Both the position numbers and the translations under genes were made by a program. A stretch of DNA of 64,000 nt from Yoonia vestfoldensis DSM 16212 (GTDB taxonomy: Bacteria > Pseudomonadota > Alphaproteobacteria > Rhodobacterales > Rhodobacteraceae), in contig NZ_KB907982.1 in the NCBI RefSeq assembly GCF_000382265.1, positions 62,001-126,000 of the forward strand, written 5' to 3'. Numbering within the stretch: position 1 is the stretch's first letter; every line of letters starts with the position of its first letter. The notes beneath the pieces are model-generated. The model saw nothing but the letters and a program-made list of their open reading frames with translations. It was not told where the DNA came from and searched no databases. This document shows positions 8,437-16,832 of this stretch, piece by piece.

Positions 8437-8456
8437 GACCCACCGTACGGTGGGTC
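8437..8456. repeat. Perfect 20-bp palindrome followed by TTTT
   Basis: GACCCACCGTACGGTGGGTC is a perfect dyad, followed on the plus strand by TTTT. It lies between the PpsR operators and the gene at 8552. It could be a transcription-factor site or the 3' hairpin of a short plus-strand RNA; no coding gene on the plus strand ends here. Confidence 0.5.
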
Positions 8457-8551
8457 TTTTGACAAGAATATCGGTTTACGGTCTTGTCGCAGCGCGGTGC
8501 TTGCATCCGCACGAACGGCCAACTGACGCGACCCTAGGTGGAACGGTTCTG

Positions 8552-8953
8552 ATGAACGAAATTCTTGTCCCGGCCGACCCTGCCGATCTTATCGACCGGA
8601 TCGTGGTTTTGCAGCTGCGCATGGAAACCGCCGACGATCCCCATGTCCGGTCCGACCTGACCCGCAAACATGCTTTGCTGTCGCGTCTGGCGGACCGGAT
8701 CATGCCGCCCGATGATAACCTGAATGCGCTGACGCGGCAGCTTGGCACCGCGCGCAGGGATCTGGCCACGCTTGTGCGCGATCTGCAGGCCTTTGACGCG
8801 CGCAAGGATTACGGCGCGGCCTTCGTGGCCTTGTCGCAGGGGATGCTGGCGGCCATCACATCGGCCGAAGAGGCGCGCGACGGCATCAACCAGTGCTTTT
8901 CGCGCCTCGGGGCGTTGCCTTCGGCTGACCTGCTGCGCGAACCAGAAGCCTGA
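8552..8953 (+). CDS. Small helical protein resembling DUF6165
   Basis: 133 residues from the ATG giving MNEILVPADPADLIDRIVVL; a longer frame begins at 8450 but would use an unlikely extension. The opening EILVP...LIDRI.VLQ pattern, followed by charged helices, resembles the DUF6165 family from memory; this was not checked by search. No signal peptide or membrane helix is visible. It precedes motB on the same strand by 86 bases and is the first gene of the flagellar side of the cluster, but a role in motility is only inferred from position. Confidence 0.55.
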   Translation: MNEILVPADPADLIDRIVVLQLRMETADDPHVRSDLTRKHALLSRLADRIMPPDDNLNALTRQLGTARRDLATLVRDLQAFDARKDYGAAFVALSQGMLAAITSAEEARDGINQCFSRLGALPSADLLREPEA

Positions 8954-9039
8954 TTCCGCCTATTTTAATCATATTGCTGCATTAATGCCGCCTTCACACC
9001 TTGCCTTCTACACGGTGCGTCGGCTGGCAGAGGTACGCA

Positions 9040-9876
9040 ATGACAAAAGGCACGAACACTCCGACGATTATCAAGCGCAAGAAGGTGATCGCGGGCGGCG
9101 GTCACCATGGCGGCGCATGGAAGGTCGCCTATGCAGATTTCGTGACGGCGATGATGGCCTTTTTCATGCTGATGTGGCTGCTGAACGCAACGACCGAACA
9201 GCAGCGCAAGGGACTTGCTGATTACTTTGCCCCGACCATTCCCATCAACCGGGTGTCGGGCGGCGGCAGCGGCGCCTTTGGCGGCGACAATATCTTCACC
9301 GACAACACGCTCGCCCAAAGCGGGACAGGCGCGGCGCAGCCGACGATCGGCATGACCCCCGTCAGGACCGAAGACGAGGCAGAGCTTGACGCAGCCGCTG
9401 CCGCCCAGGTCGCCGCCTTGCAAGAGATCGAGGCGATCCTCATGGGCCATGGCGGCGAAAGCATGATCTCCGAACTTGCCTTGCGGCACGTCGTGACCCG
9501 CCTGACAGACGAAGGGCTTGTCATCGAGATTTTCGATCTGCCGGAGGCACAATTGTTCGTGGAAAACACAAGCGACCCCAATCCGGTCATGCGCGAAATA
9601 TCGGCGCTTCTTGCGCGGCTTTTCGCCAGTGTCAGCAATCCTGTCACGGTCGCCGCCTACCTCAGCGCGCGGCCCGTCCCGATGCGCGACAATGGCGTCT
9701 GGGATCTGTCAGCGGGTCGCGCCGCCCAGATGCGCGAGATGCTGCAAGGCGGCGGACTCAACCCATTGCGCATCGTGCGCCAGATTGCGGCAGGCGATCG
9801 TCGCCCCGCAGTCGCGGATCCGACTGCCGCACGCAACAACCGGATCGAGGTGATCCTGCTGCGATCGGACATCTGA
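9040..9876 (+). CDS. motB: Flagellar motor stator protein MotB
   Basis: 278 residues from the ATG with GAGG 7 bases upstream. WKVAYADFVTAMMAFFMLMWLL is the single membrane helix with the proton-binding aspartate of MotB, preceded by a basic N-terminus (IKRKKV) and GGHHGGAWK, both typical of the family. The C-terminal half is an OmpA-like peptidoglycan-binding domain (NNRIEVILLR at the end). It partners with MotA, encoded 11 kb away at 20036. It heads a block that continues with flgE, flgK, flgL and flgI. Confidence 0.93.
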   Translation: MTKGTNTPTIIKRKKVIAGGGHHGGAWKVAYADFVTAMMAFFMLMWLLNATTEQQRKGLADYFAPTIPINRVSGGGSGAFGGDNIFTDNTLAQSGTGAAQPTIGMTPVRTEDEAELDAAAAAQVAALQEIEAILMGHGGESMISELALRHVVTRLTDEGLVIEIFDLPEAQLFVENTSDPNPVMREISALLARLFASVSNPVTVAAYLSARPVPMRDNGVWDLSAGRAAQMREMLQGGGLNPLRIVRQIAAGDRRPAVADPTAARNNRIEVILLRSDI

Positions 9877-9975
9877 CGAAATACCGATTGCATTTTAGAC
9901 ATTAGGGCCATGTTAAGGCCACGCCTTTATCTCCTAGGAACAAGTTTGACTCATGTGTCGGAAAGGCCCCCTTGA

Positions 9976-11304
9976 ATGAGCATATCCTCCTCCATGAACG
10001 CGAGCGTTTCGGGTCTCGCTGCGAATGCCTCGCGCCTTGCGACGATTTCCGACAACATCGCGAATTCATCAACTTTCGGCTACAAAAGGGCGGTCACCGA
10101 TTTCGAATCAATGGTCATCGAAAGCGGGCGTGGGACCTATTCCGCCGGTGGCGTGCGAACCAGCGTGTCGCGCCTGATCGACGAACGCGGCGCCTTGGTT
10201 TCAACAACGAACCCAACTGACCTCGCCGTGCGAGGGCGGGGCATGTTGCCGGTCACTACCGCAACTGCGGTCGCGGTCGGCAACGGGGAAAACCCGCTTT
10301 TGTTGACGACAACGGGGTCGTTCCGGCCAGATGCGCAAGGATATCTGGTCAGCCCGGGCGGGCTTGTCCTGCTGGGTGTGCCCGCGCTCGCCGACGGCAC
10401 GATCCCGAATTACCCGCGCGATTCCATCGACGGACTTGTTCCGGTCCAGATCAACGCAAACCAGTTCGCTGGTGAAGCGACGACGCGAATCAGCCTTGCC
10501 GTGAACCTTCCCGCCACCTCCACAAGAGAGGGGGCAGCAGGTGATATCGAAACGCTTTCGGTCGAGTATTTCGACAACCTTGGGGCATCTTCCAACCTGA
10601 CTTTCAACTTCACGCCGACGGTTCCTACAAATGGCGCGTCGAATACGTGGACGATGCAGATACGCGACAGCGAAAGCGATCTGGACGCCAACGGCATTCC
10701 CGATCTCGTCGCCGAATACACGCTCGTCTTCGACGCCTCCCGCGGGGGTGGCGGCACACTGGCAAGTGTCGCGAACACCGCCGCAGCGATCGGCGGCCCC
10801 TATGATCCGGCCTCCGGCAGTCTGACGATCGCCGTCAATGGCGGTCCAATGGAGATTGTGATCGGGGAGCTGGGCAGTTCAATCGGCCTGACGCAATTGT
10901 CGGATGCTTTCGCGCCGGTCTCCATTTCAAAGAACGGGACGCCAGTGGGCAGTCTGACCTCTGTTGAGGTGGACCGGAACGGCTTTGTTCGCGCGTCCTT
11001 CGACATCGGGATCAATCGCGTCTTGTACCAGATTCCGCTGGTTGACGTACCCAATGTGAATGGGCTCGAAACGCTTGATCAGCAAAGTTTCCGCGTCACG
11101 CCCAACAGCGGGACATTTTTCCTTTGGGACGCGGGTGATGGACCTACCGGCGATATCGTCAGCTACGCCAGAGAAGAATCCGCCACCGACGTTGCTGGCG
11201 AACTGACTGCACTGATCCAGACACAGCGGGCGTATTCATCGAACGCCAAGGTCATCCAGACAGTCGACGAGATGCTGCAGGAAACCACCAATATCAAACG
11301 TTAA
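9976..11304 (+). CDS. flgE: Flagellar hook protein FlgE
   Basis: 442 residues. The N-terminal MSISSSMNASVSGLAANASR and SDNIANSSTFGYK are the flagellar rod/hook signature. The C-terminal LTALIQTQRAYSSNAKVIQT, followed by DEMLQETTNI, is the matching helix that forms the inner core. The variable middle contains the FlgE D1/D2 region. Length and motifs fit the hook subunit rather than FlgF or FlgG, which are both present elsewhere in the cluster. It starts 99 bases after motB. Confidence 0.92.
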   Translation: MSISSSMNASVSGLAANASRLATISDNIANSSTFGYKRAVTDFESMVIESGRGTYSAGGVRTSVSRLIDERGALVSTTNPTDLAVRGRGMLPVTTATAVAVGNGENPLLLTTTGSFRPDAQGYLVSPGGLVLLGVPALADGTIPNYPRDSIDGLVPVQINANQFAGEATTRISLAVNLPATSTREGAAGDIETLSVEYFDNLGASSNLTFNFTPTVPTNGASNTWTMQIRDSESDLDANGIPDLVAEYTLVFDASRGGGGTLASVANTAAAIGGPYDPASGSLTIAVNGGPMEIVIGELGSSIGLTQLSDAFAPVSISKNGTPVGSLTSVEVDRNGFVRASFDIGINRVLYQIPLVDVPNVNGLETLDQQSFRVTPNSGTFFLWDAGDGPTGDIVSYAREESATDVAGELTALIQTQRAYSSNAKVIQTVDEMLQETTNIKR

Positions 11305-11322
11305 CCTTCAGGATTCTTCGGC

Positions 11323-12771
11323 ATGAGCATTTCAAGCGCCCTCAACAATGCAGTAACAGGCCTGACCGCGTCGTCGCGGCTGGCCGAGGTTGTGTCGTCG
11401 AACCTGTCAAACGCGCTTACGGAAGGGTACGGGCGGCGTGATGTCAGCCTGTCGGCTGCACAGGTCGGCGGCAAGGGCGGTGGCGTCCGGATTGATGGGA
11501 TCACCCGTTTCTCCGACCCGGGTCTGTTGGCGGACCGGCGGCTTGCCGATGCAGCCCTGACTGGCGAACAGCGAAGCGCAAATGCACTCGTTCGCTTGGA
11601 AAGCAGCTTTGGCGGTGCCGATGGCGTGACAGGTCTGGCTGCGCGCTACGCCGCTTTCGAGCGGGCCCTCATCAGCGCCAGCAGTGACCCTTCGTCGACG
11701 ACACGTCTGACAGCGGCAGTTTCGCGCCTTTCAGACGTGGCGACGACATTGCAGGCCCAGACCCGCAGCACCCAATCTCTTCGCCAAGAGGCGGATGCAG
11801 CGATTGCAAGCGATATTGACAGGCTTAACCGGGGTCTGCGCGATGTCGCGGAACTGAATAAGGATATTCTGCGAATTAAGGCTTCTGGGAACGATACATC
11901 GGGCCTTGTAGATGCGCGCCAACAGATCGTCGACGACATCGCGACGATAGTTCCGCTGCGGGAATCGATGCGCGACAACGGCACGATTGCCTTGATGACG
12001 ACAAATGGCACTACACTTCTGGACGGCCGTCCGGTCCAGTTCGGCTTTGCCCGAACACCGACGATCGCCGCTGACATGACCCTTGCGTCGGGGGCGCTGT
12101 CCGGCGTGACACTGGACAACGTACCGCTTGATCCGGTGACGGGGGTCGGACGTCTTGGTGGCGGCTCACTTGGCGCAGCCTTCACTATGCGCGACGTGAC
12201 ATTGGTCGAAACCCAGATGGGCCTGGATCAGATCGCCGCTGATCTTATCGCGCGTTTTCAGAATTCGGCGAATGACGCGACGATTGTGAGCGGATTGCCG
12301 GGCCTTCTGACCGACGAAGGTGGCGTTCTGGATCTGGCTGATCTGACCGGCCTTGCCGGACGAATTGTCGTGGCGACCTCGATCGATCCGACCAAAGGTG
12401 GCGATCCGACCCTTTTGCGGGATGGCTTGTACGCCGCTCTGCCAGGTCCCATTGGCAACAGCGCTCAACTGGATCAATGGCTGACCGCCCTGACCACCCC
12501 AAGGTCCGATGTGCCCGGTATCGCCACGCGGTCCGCCGCGGGGCGGATTGCCGACTTTACCGCCGACATCGGTATGCGACGGCTGGCTGCCGAGGAAGCC
12601 GTCAGCTTCTCGGCAGCGAAGTGGGACAATTTGCGCGCAGCGGAACTCGCTAACGGGGTCGACACTGACTTTGAACTGCAAGTGCTTTTGCGCGTCGAAC
12701 AAGCTTATGCCGCAAATGCCAGAGTCATCGAGACCGTCAACCTGATGATGCAACGCCTGATGGAGATCTGA
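11323..12771 (+). CDS. flgK: Flagellar hook-associated protein 1 (FlgK)
   Basis: 482 residues. It forms the first hook-filament junction ring. The N-terminus MSISSALNNAVTGLTASSR and VVSSNLSNALTEGYGRRDV is the FlgK variant of the rod/hook signature. The C-terminus LRVEQAYAANARVIETVNLM closes the axial helix bundle. It lies 18 bases after flgE and 2 bases before flgL, so the three are cotranscribed. Confidence 0.92.
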   Translation: MSISSALNNAVTGLTASSRLAEVVSSNLSNALTEGYGRRDVSLSAAQVGGKGGGVRIDGITRFSDPGLLADRRLADAALTGEQRSANALVRLESSFGGADGVTGLAARYAAFERALISASSDPSSTTRLTAAVSRLSDVATTLQAQTRSTQSLRQEADAAIASDIDRLNRGLRDVAELNKDILRIKASGNDTSGLVDARQQIVDDIATIVPLRESMRDNGTIALMTTNGTTLLDGRPVQFGFARTPTIAADMTLASGALSGVTLDNVPLDPVTGVGRLGGGSLGAAFTMRDVTLVETQMGLDQIAADLIARFQNSANDATIVSGLPGLLTDEGGVLDLADLTGLAGRIVVATSIDPTKGGDPTLLRDGLYAALPGPIGNSAQLDQWLTALTTPRSDVPGIATRSAAGRIADFTADIGMRRLAAEEAVSFSAAKWDNLRAAELANGVDTDFELQVLLRVEQAYAANARVIETVNLMMQRLMEI

Positions 12772-12773
12772 CC

Positions 12774-13778
12774 ATGCCTGTGACAAGTGTAGGTGATATG
12801 GCGCAACAATTCTTGTCACAGCGTGCCGGAGGGGCGATCAAATCTGATCTGTCGCGACTGTCGAACAGCCTGTCCTCCGGTCGCGTCGCCGACATTCCGC
12901 GCCATCTGAACGGCGAAACGGCCCGGTTCACCGGAATAACGCACAAGCTGGCACAGATTGAGGGGTTTCGTCTTGTCGGGCGTGAGACAGGGCAAATGCT
13001 GGATGGCATCCAGACGGTTTTGAATCGGGTTAATTCCGCGCGGTCGGAACTGGCAGGTCAGCTGCTTTTGGTCAGTGACAGCAGCACCTCTGCACAGGTA
13101 GACGATTCTGCGCGATTGGCGAAGGGCGCATTCGACACGATTGTCAGCGCGCTGAACACACGTCTGGCTGACCGGGCCTTATTGAGCGGTCGAGCGGTCG
13201 ACGCGACGCCGCTCTTGGCCGCTGACGCGATCTTGGCGGACCTGCAGGCCGCCATCGGCGCAGACCGGTCGGTCGCGGGAATCAGCGCAGCGGTGACCGC
13301 ATGGTTCGACGACCCGGCCGGTGGTTTTGCGACTACCGGCTACATGGGGGACAATGGCGCCACTCTGAAGCGGCAGGTCTCCGAGGATCAGCGTATCGAC
13401 GTGTCCGCACGTGCCGATGATCCAGCGATCAGGGAGACGCTCAAGGCGGTCGCGTTAGCCGCCGTTGCCGCGGATTTGCCCGGGCTGGGTGGCGAGGCGA
13501 AACTCCGCCTCGTTCAAACGTCAGGGGCGCTCCTTTTCGAGGCCGCCTCGCAGATTGTGGCGATGCAATCGAGGATCGGGTCTGCGCAAGCTGTCCTTGC
13601 GGAGACGCAGACCGAGATGACGGCGCAGGAAACAGGTTTACAGATGGCAGTCAATGACCTGATCTCGGTTGATCCATTCGATACGGCGACGCGCCTGCAA
13701 AGCGTGCAACTGCAACTTGAAACCCACTACAGCGTTGTAGGACGATTGTCGCAACTCAGCTTGCTGAGGTTCATCTGA
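12774..13778 (+). CDS. flgL: Flagellar hook-associated protein 3 (FlgL)
   Basis: 334 residues, a flagellin-like protein that links FlgK to the filament. The N-terminus has the flagellin-type helix (QRAGGAIKSDLSRLSNSLSS). The C-terminus ends ATRLQSVQLQLETHYSVVGR. Its length, and its position directly after flgK, separate it from the true flagellin at 35.5 kb. The stop overlaps the flgI start by one base (TGATG). Confidence 0.9.
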   Translation: MPVTSVGDMAQQFLSQRAGGAIKSDLSRLSNSLSSGRVADIPRHLNGETARFTGITHKLAQIEGFRLVGRETGQMLDGIQTVLNRVNSARSELAGQLLLVSDSSTSAQVDDSARLAKGAFDTIVSALNTRLADRALLSGRAVDATPLLAADAILADLQAAIGADRSVAGISAAVTAWFDDPAGGFATTGYMGDNGATLKRQVSEDQRIDVSARADDPAIRETLKAVALAAVAADLPGLGGEAKLRLVQTSGALLFEAASQIVAMQSRIGSAQAVLAETQTEMTAQETGLQMAVNDLISVDPFDTATRLQSVQLQLETHYSVVGRLSQLSLLRFI

Positions 13779-14884
13779 TGCGGGCGCTGTCTTTGTGCGT
13801 TGTTCTTGCGTGGGCGATCCTGCCGCAGTTGCTGTGGGCATCGCCGATCAGGATCAAGGACTTGGTTGAATTTGACGGCGTCAGGTCCAATGACTTGGTC
13901 GGCTATGGGCTTGTCGTAGGGCTGAACGGCACGGGCGACGGCCTCCGCAATGCTCCTTTTACAGAAGAAATTCTCAGCAACACGTTGGAACGGCTCGGCG
14001 TGAATGTCTCCGGTGAACAGTTTCGGCCAAAGAATGTTGCGGCGGTGCTTGTAACCGCCAGTCTTCCTCCGTTCGCACGGGCCGGAAGTCCGATGGATGT
14101 AACCGTATCCGCTATTGGTGATGCAAACAGCTTGCTGGGGGGCACCCTGATCATGACGCCGCTGAACGCGGCCGACGGCGACATCTATGCTGTCGCGCAA
14201 GGTACGATCATCGCAGGTGGCGCATCAGCAACGGGCGATGGGGCTGCCGTGATCGCGGGTGTGCCAACCTCTGGCGTTATTCCGTCCGGTGCCACGATCG
14301 AGAAAGAGGTCGCTTTTGATTTCACCGGGTTGACGCGATTGCGCCTTGCCCTGCGGACGCCGGATTTCACCACAGCGGGTCGCATCGAACAAGCGATTAA
14401 CCATCATTTTGGTGGGCATGTCGCCTTGATGACGGATGCCGGGACCGTAGAACTGAACATCGCAGCGACGCGCATGTCGTCGCCCGCCCATGTTCTTGGC
14501 CGGATTGAGAATATCATGGTGGAACCGGAACGGCGCGCCCGCGTCGTTGTCGACCAACGCTCGGGGACCATCGTCATGGGCGAAGATGTGAGGATCAGCC
14601 GTGTCGCCGTGAGTCAAGGTAACCTGACCCTACGCATACAGGAATCACCTCTGGTTGTGCAGCCCAACCCATTCGCCGCCGGAGAGACCGTCATTGTGCC
14701 CCGCACGGAGGTTGACCTGCAACAAGAGCCAGGGATCGGACTTGCGGAAGTTTCCGGGGGTACATCGTTGAGCGAGGTCGTCGCCGGGTTGAATGCACTT
14801 GGCGTCGCGCCACGTGACATGATCGACATTCTGAAAAGCATCAAGGCAAGCGGTGCCTTGCACGCGGAATTCATCGTGCGCTAG
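13778..14884 (+). CDS. flgI: Flagellar P-ring protein FlgI
   Basis: 368 residues with a clear signal peptide (residues 1-23, ending around LLWASP). The mature protein begins IRIKDLVEFDGVRSNDLVGY, the FlgI signature, followed by GLVVGLNGTGDG. It forms the periplasmic P-ring around the rod and needs the FlgA chaperone encoded at 28.8 kb. It is the last gene of the motB block; the 374 bases beyond it hold no supported gene. Confidence 0.95.
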   Translation: MRALSLCVVLAWAILPQLLWASPIRIKDLVEFDGVRSNDLVGYGLVVGLNGTGDGLRNAPFTEEILSNTLERLGVNVSGEQFRPKNVAAVLVTASLPPFARAGSPMDVTVSAIGDANSLLGGTLIMTPLNAADGDIYAVAQGTIIAGGASATGDGAAVIAGVPTSGVIPSGATIEKEVAFDFTGLTRLRLALRTPDFTTAGRIEQAINHHFGGHVALMTDAGTVELNIAATRMSSPAHVLGRIENIMVEPERRARVVVDQRSGTIVMGEDVRISRVAVSQGNLTLRIQESPLVVQPNPFAAGETVIVPRTEVDLQQEPGIGLAEVSGGTSLSEVVAGLNALGVAPRDMIDILKSIKASGALHAEFIVR

Positions 14885-15258
14885 CCCCTGCGCCGCGCAG
14901 CCGCTACATGTGTCGTCCCAGATCAGGCTGAAGCCAGCGCAGGTTCTTCCGTGGTTTCGTAACACTCCGACGGTCTATTGAGTAAATGACAAGTGCCGCG
15001 ACAAAGCCTTGTCCAGCAAGGGTGAGCCTGTGTGGGTTGTGACAGCCCGGATCCCCAATGCAACTTGCGGGCACAAGATTGGAAATGGTGGCTGGACATC
15101 GGCTTTTGCCAGTTGCCCCGACCGAAAGTTGACCTTGCAGGCCCGAAGGCCCGCCCCACCGGGCTTGTCCTGATGTCCTGATGTCCTGATGTCCGGTGCG
15201 CTGGAGGGCGGTGGGGGGGTGGCATGCGCCGGATGCCACGGCCTGCGTCGATCCTTGG
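14885..15258. other. Gene-free interval between convergent flgI and fliP
   Basis: No frame here shows family resemblance; overlapping minus-strand ORFs between 14904 and 15301 are Pro/Arg/Cys-rich noise. The only visible structures are a short GGCC-CGAA-GGCC hairpin near 15140 and three tandem copies of the 8-mer TGATGTCC at 15171-15194. Confidence 0.6.
15171..15194. repeat. Three tandem copies of TGATGTCC
   Basis: A perfect 8-bp unit is repeated three times, preceded by a partial copy (TTGTCC). It is a short simple repeat in the space between two convergent flagellar genes. Confidence 0.8.
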
Positions 15259-15984
15259 TCAGCCGTAGCTGCGCACGAGGCTGGATGCAATCAGGCCCCA
15301 ACCGTCCGCGACAACGAAGAAGGCGAGCTTGAAAGGTAGCGACACGATGGCGGGCGGTACCATCATCATGCCCATCGACATCAGGACCGCAGCGACGACA
15401 AGATCGATGATCAGAAATGGAATGAAGATGAGGAAACCGACCTGAAAAGCGCGTTCCATTTCACTGAGCAGGAACGATGGAATCAGAACTGACAGCGGTG
15501 CGTCAATCGGCGATACCGCAGCATCAATGTCCGGACGCAACGCGGCCAGCGTGGCAAACGTATCGGGTTCGATCCGCGCCGCCATGAACCGCTGTAGCGG
15601 GTCCATTGTTCGCAGAAATGCCTCGTCCAGCGGCATGTCGTCGTTCATCAGTGGCGCGATGCCGCCAGCCCAGGCTTCGACAAAGACTGGTTCCATGACG
15701 AAATAGGTCAGAAACAAAGCCAGACTGACGAGCAGCATATTCGGGGGCGATTGTTGCAGTCCTATCGCCTGGCGCAGAATCGCGAAGACCGTCACGATGA
15801 AAGGAAAGCAAGTGACCATGATCGCGATGCCCGGTACGAGGCTGAGGACCGTGATCAGGACCAGCAATTGCACTGATCGGGTCGCCAGTGACCCGTCATC
15901 CCCCAAGGTGATCGCGAAATCCTGAGCGCCCACCGGGGCACTTGCCGCGAGGATCAGCAGGGCAGCCAGCCAGAACCCGCGCAT
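15259..15984 (-). CDS. fliP: Flagellar export gate protein FliP
   Basis: 241 residues from the ATG one base after the fliN stop; an alternative start lies at 16005. The chosen start opens with a cleavable signal peptide (MRGFWLAALLILAASAPVGA), as is usual for FliP. The family segments SLVPGIAIMVTCFPFIVTVF, LLVSLALFLTYFVMEPVF and LIFIPFLIIDLVVAAVLMSM are all visible. FliP forms the export channel with FliQ (30.7 kb) and FliR (25.3 kb). No FliO gene was recognised. Confidence 0.93.
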   Translation of the reverse strand: MRGFWLAALLILAASAPVGAQDFAITLGDDGSLATRSVQLLVLITVLSLVPGIAIMVTCFPFIVTVFAILRQAIGLQQSPPNMLLVSLALFLTYFVMEPVFVEAWAGGIAPLMNDDMPLDEAFLRTMDPLQRFMAARIEPDTFATLAALRPDIDAAVSPIDAPLSVLIPSFLLSEMERAFQVGFLIFIPFLIIDLVVAAVLMSMGMMMVPPAIVSLPFKLAFFVVADGWGLIASSLVRSYG

Positions 15985-15985
15985 C

Positions 15986-16279
15986 TTAACCCAGATCGCC
16001 GGCATCGTTCGCCACTTCGGTCAGACGCACGGCCAATTGACCGGGCTCACCGCCTTCGAGTTCCTGAAGCTCGCCTCGTGCGATCAGCCGGTCTCCGATG
16101 TAGAGTTCGACAGGGTCGTCGATCCGTTTGTCGAGCGCAAGCACGGCATTTTCCGCAAGGCAAAGCAGATCCTTGACCAAAGGCCGCGCCTTTCCAACCG
16201 ACACGGAGATTTCAATCGGGATCCGGTTGAGGGGGTGATCGTCCGCTCCTAACCGATGGGCAGGGTGGGTTTCATCCAT
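15986..16279 (-). CDS. fliN: Flagellar switch protein FliN (short)
   Basis: 97 residues from the ATG giving MDETHPAHRL; the frame can be read to 16396 but that part overlaps fliH. The SpoA (surface presentation) domain is complete: IPIEISVSVGKARPLVKDLL, LDKRIDDPVELYIGDRLIAR and GQLAVRLTEV. FliN builds the lower C-ring and helps the FliH-FliI ATPase dock. Its start overlaps the fliH stop by 8 bases. No fliM or fliG gene was seen anywhere in the cluster, so its C-ring partners must be encoded elsewhere. Confidence 0.88.
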   Translation of the reverse strand: MDETHPAHRLGADDHPLNRIPIEISVSVGKARPLVKDLLCLAENAVLALDKRIDDPVELYIGDRLIARGELQELEGGEPGQLAVRLTEVANDAGDLG

Positions 16280-16832
16280 TTTCGCTAATCCTATGATTTT
16301 GATGCTGCAAAGAGGAAAGAATCTGCGCGATATCGGCCAGGCAGCGATCCATATCGAGATAGGTGTCACCGGCTGCCTGTCCGATCCAGGCGGCATGGGG
16401 CGTCAGTGTCGCATCGGCCACAACGCTGACACGCGCGCCGATTGCGGCCGTCGCCTCCCGGACGGGGCGCAGTTGCGCGGGGTGGACATGAACAATGATC
16501 GCATCGCCCTGATCGGCAGCGTGGCGGGCCATGACAAGATCAGCGATTTGTTGGGTAATCCCCAGTTTGACGCATTGCGGCAGAACAAAATCGACAAGAG
16601 CCGTGACCAAGCTGCCGTATGATTCCATCACATCGCGCTGCGCCTCTCGGTAGGTGAAGGTCATGTCAGTCAATGACTGGACAAGATCCTGGCTGAGCCG
16701 GTCTGCGTCGGCATTGGCGGCATCTGTGGCGGCCTCAAATCCTGCGGCATAGCCATCGTGATAGTCCTGACTTGGCCCGGGATCAGCGACCTTGGTCATG
16801 TCAAAGGATTCGAGGCTGAACGAACCGCGCAT
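16272..16832 (-). CDS. fliH: FliH-like flagellar export apparatus protein
   Basis: 186 residues, soluble. An N-terminal helical region (HDGYAAGFEAATDAAN, the GYxxGF pattern of FliH) is followed by a C-terminal domain with VHVHPAQLRP and LTPHAAWIGQ, resembling the FliH/HrpE/YscL fold that inhibits and positions the FliI ATPase. Homology is weak, as is normal for FliH, but its place between fliF and fliN supports the call. The ATG overlaps the fliF stop by one base. Confidence 0.75.
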   Translation of the reverse strand: MRGSFSLESFDMTKVADPGPSQDYHDGYAAGFEAATDAANADADRLSQDLVQSLTDMTFTYREAQRDVMESYGSLVTALVDFVLPQCVKLGITQQIADLVMARHAADQGDAIIVHVHPAQLRPVREATAAIGARVSVVADATLTPHAAWIGQAAGDTYLDMDRCLADIAQILSSLQHQNHRISENG

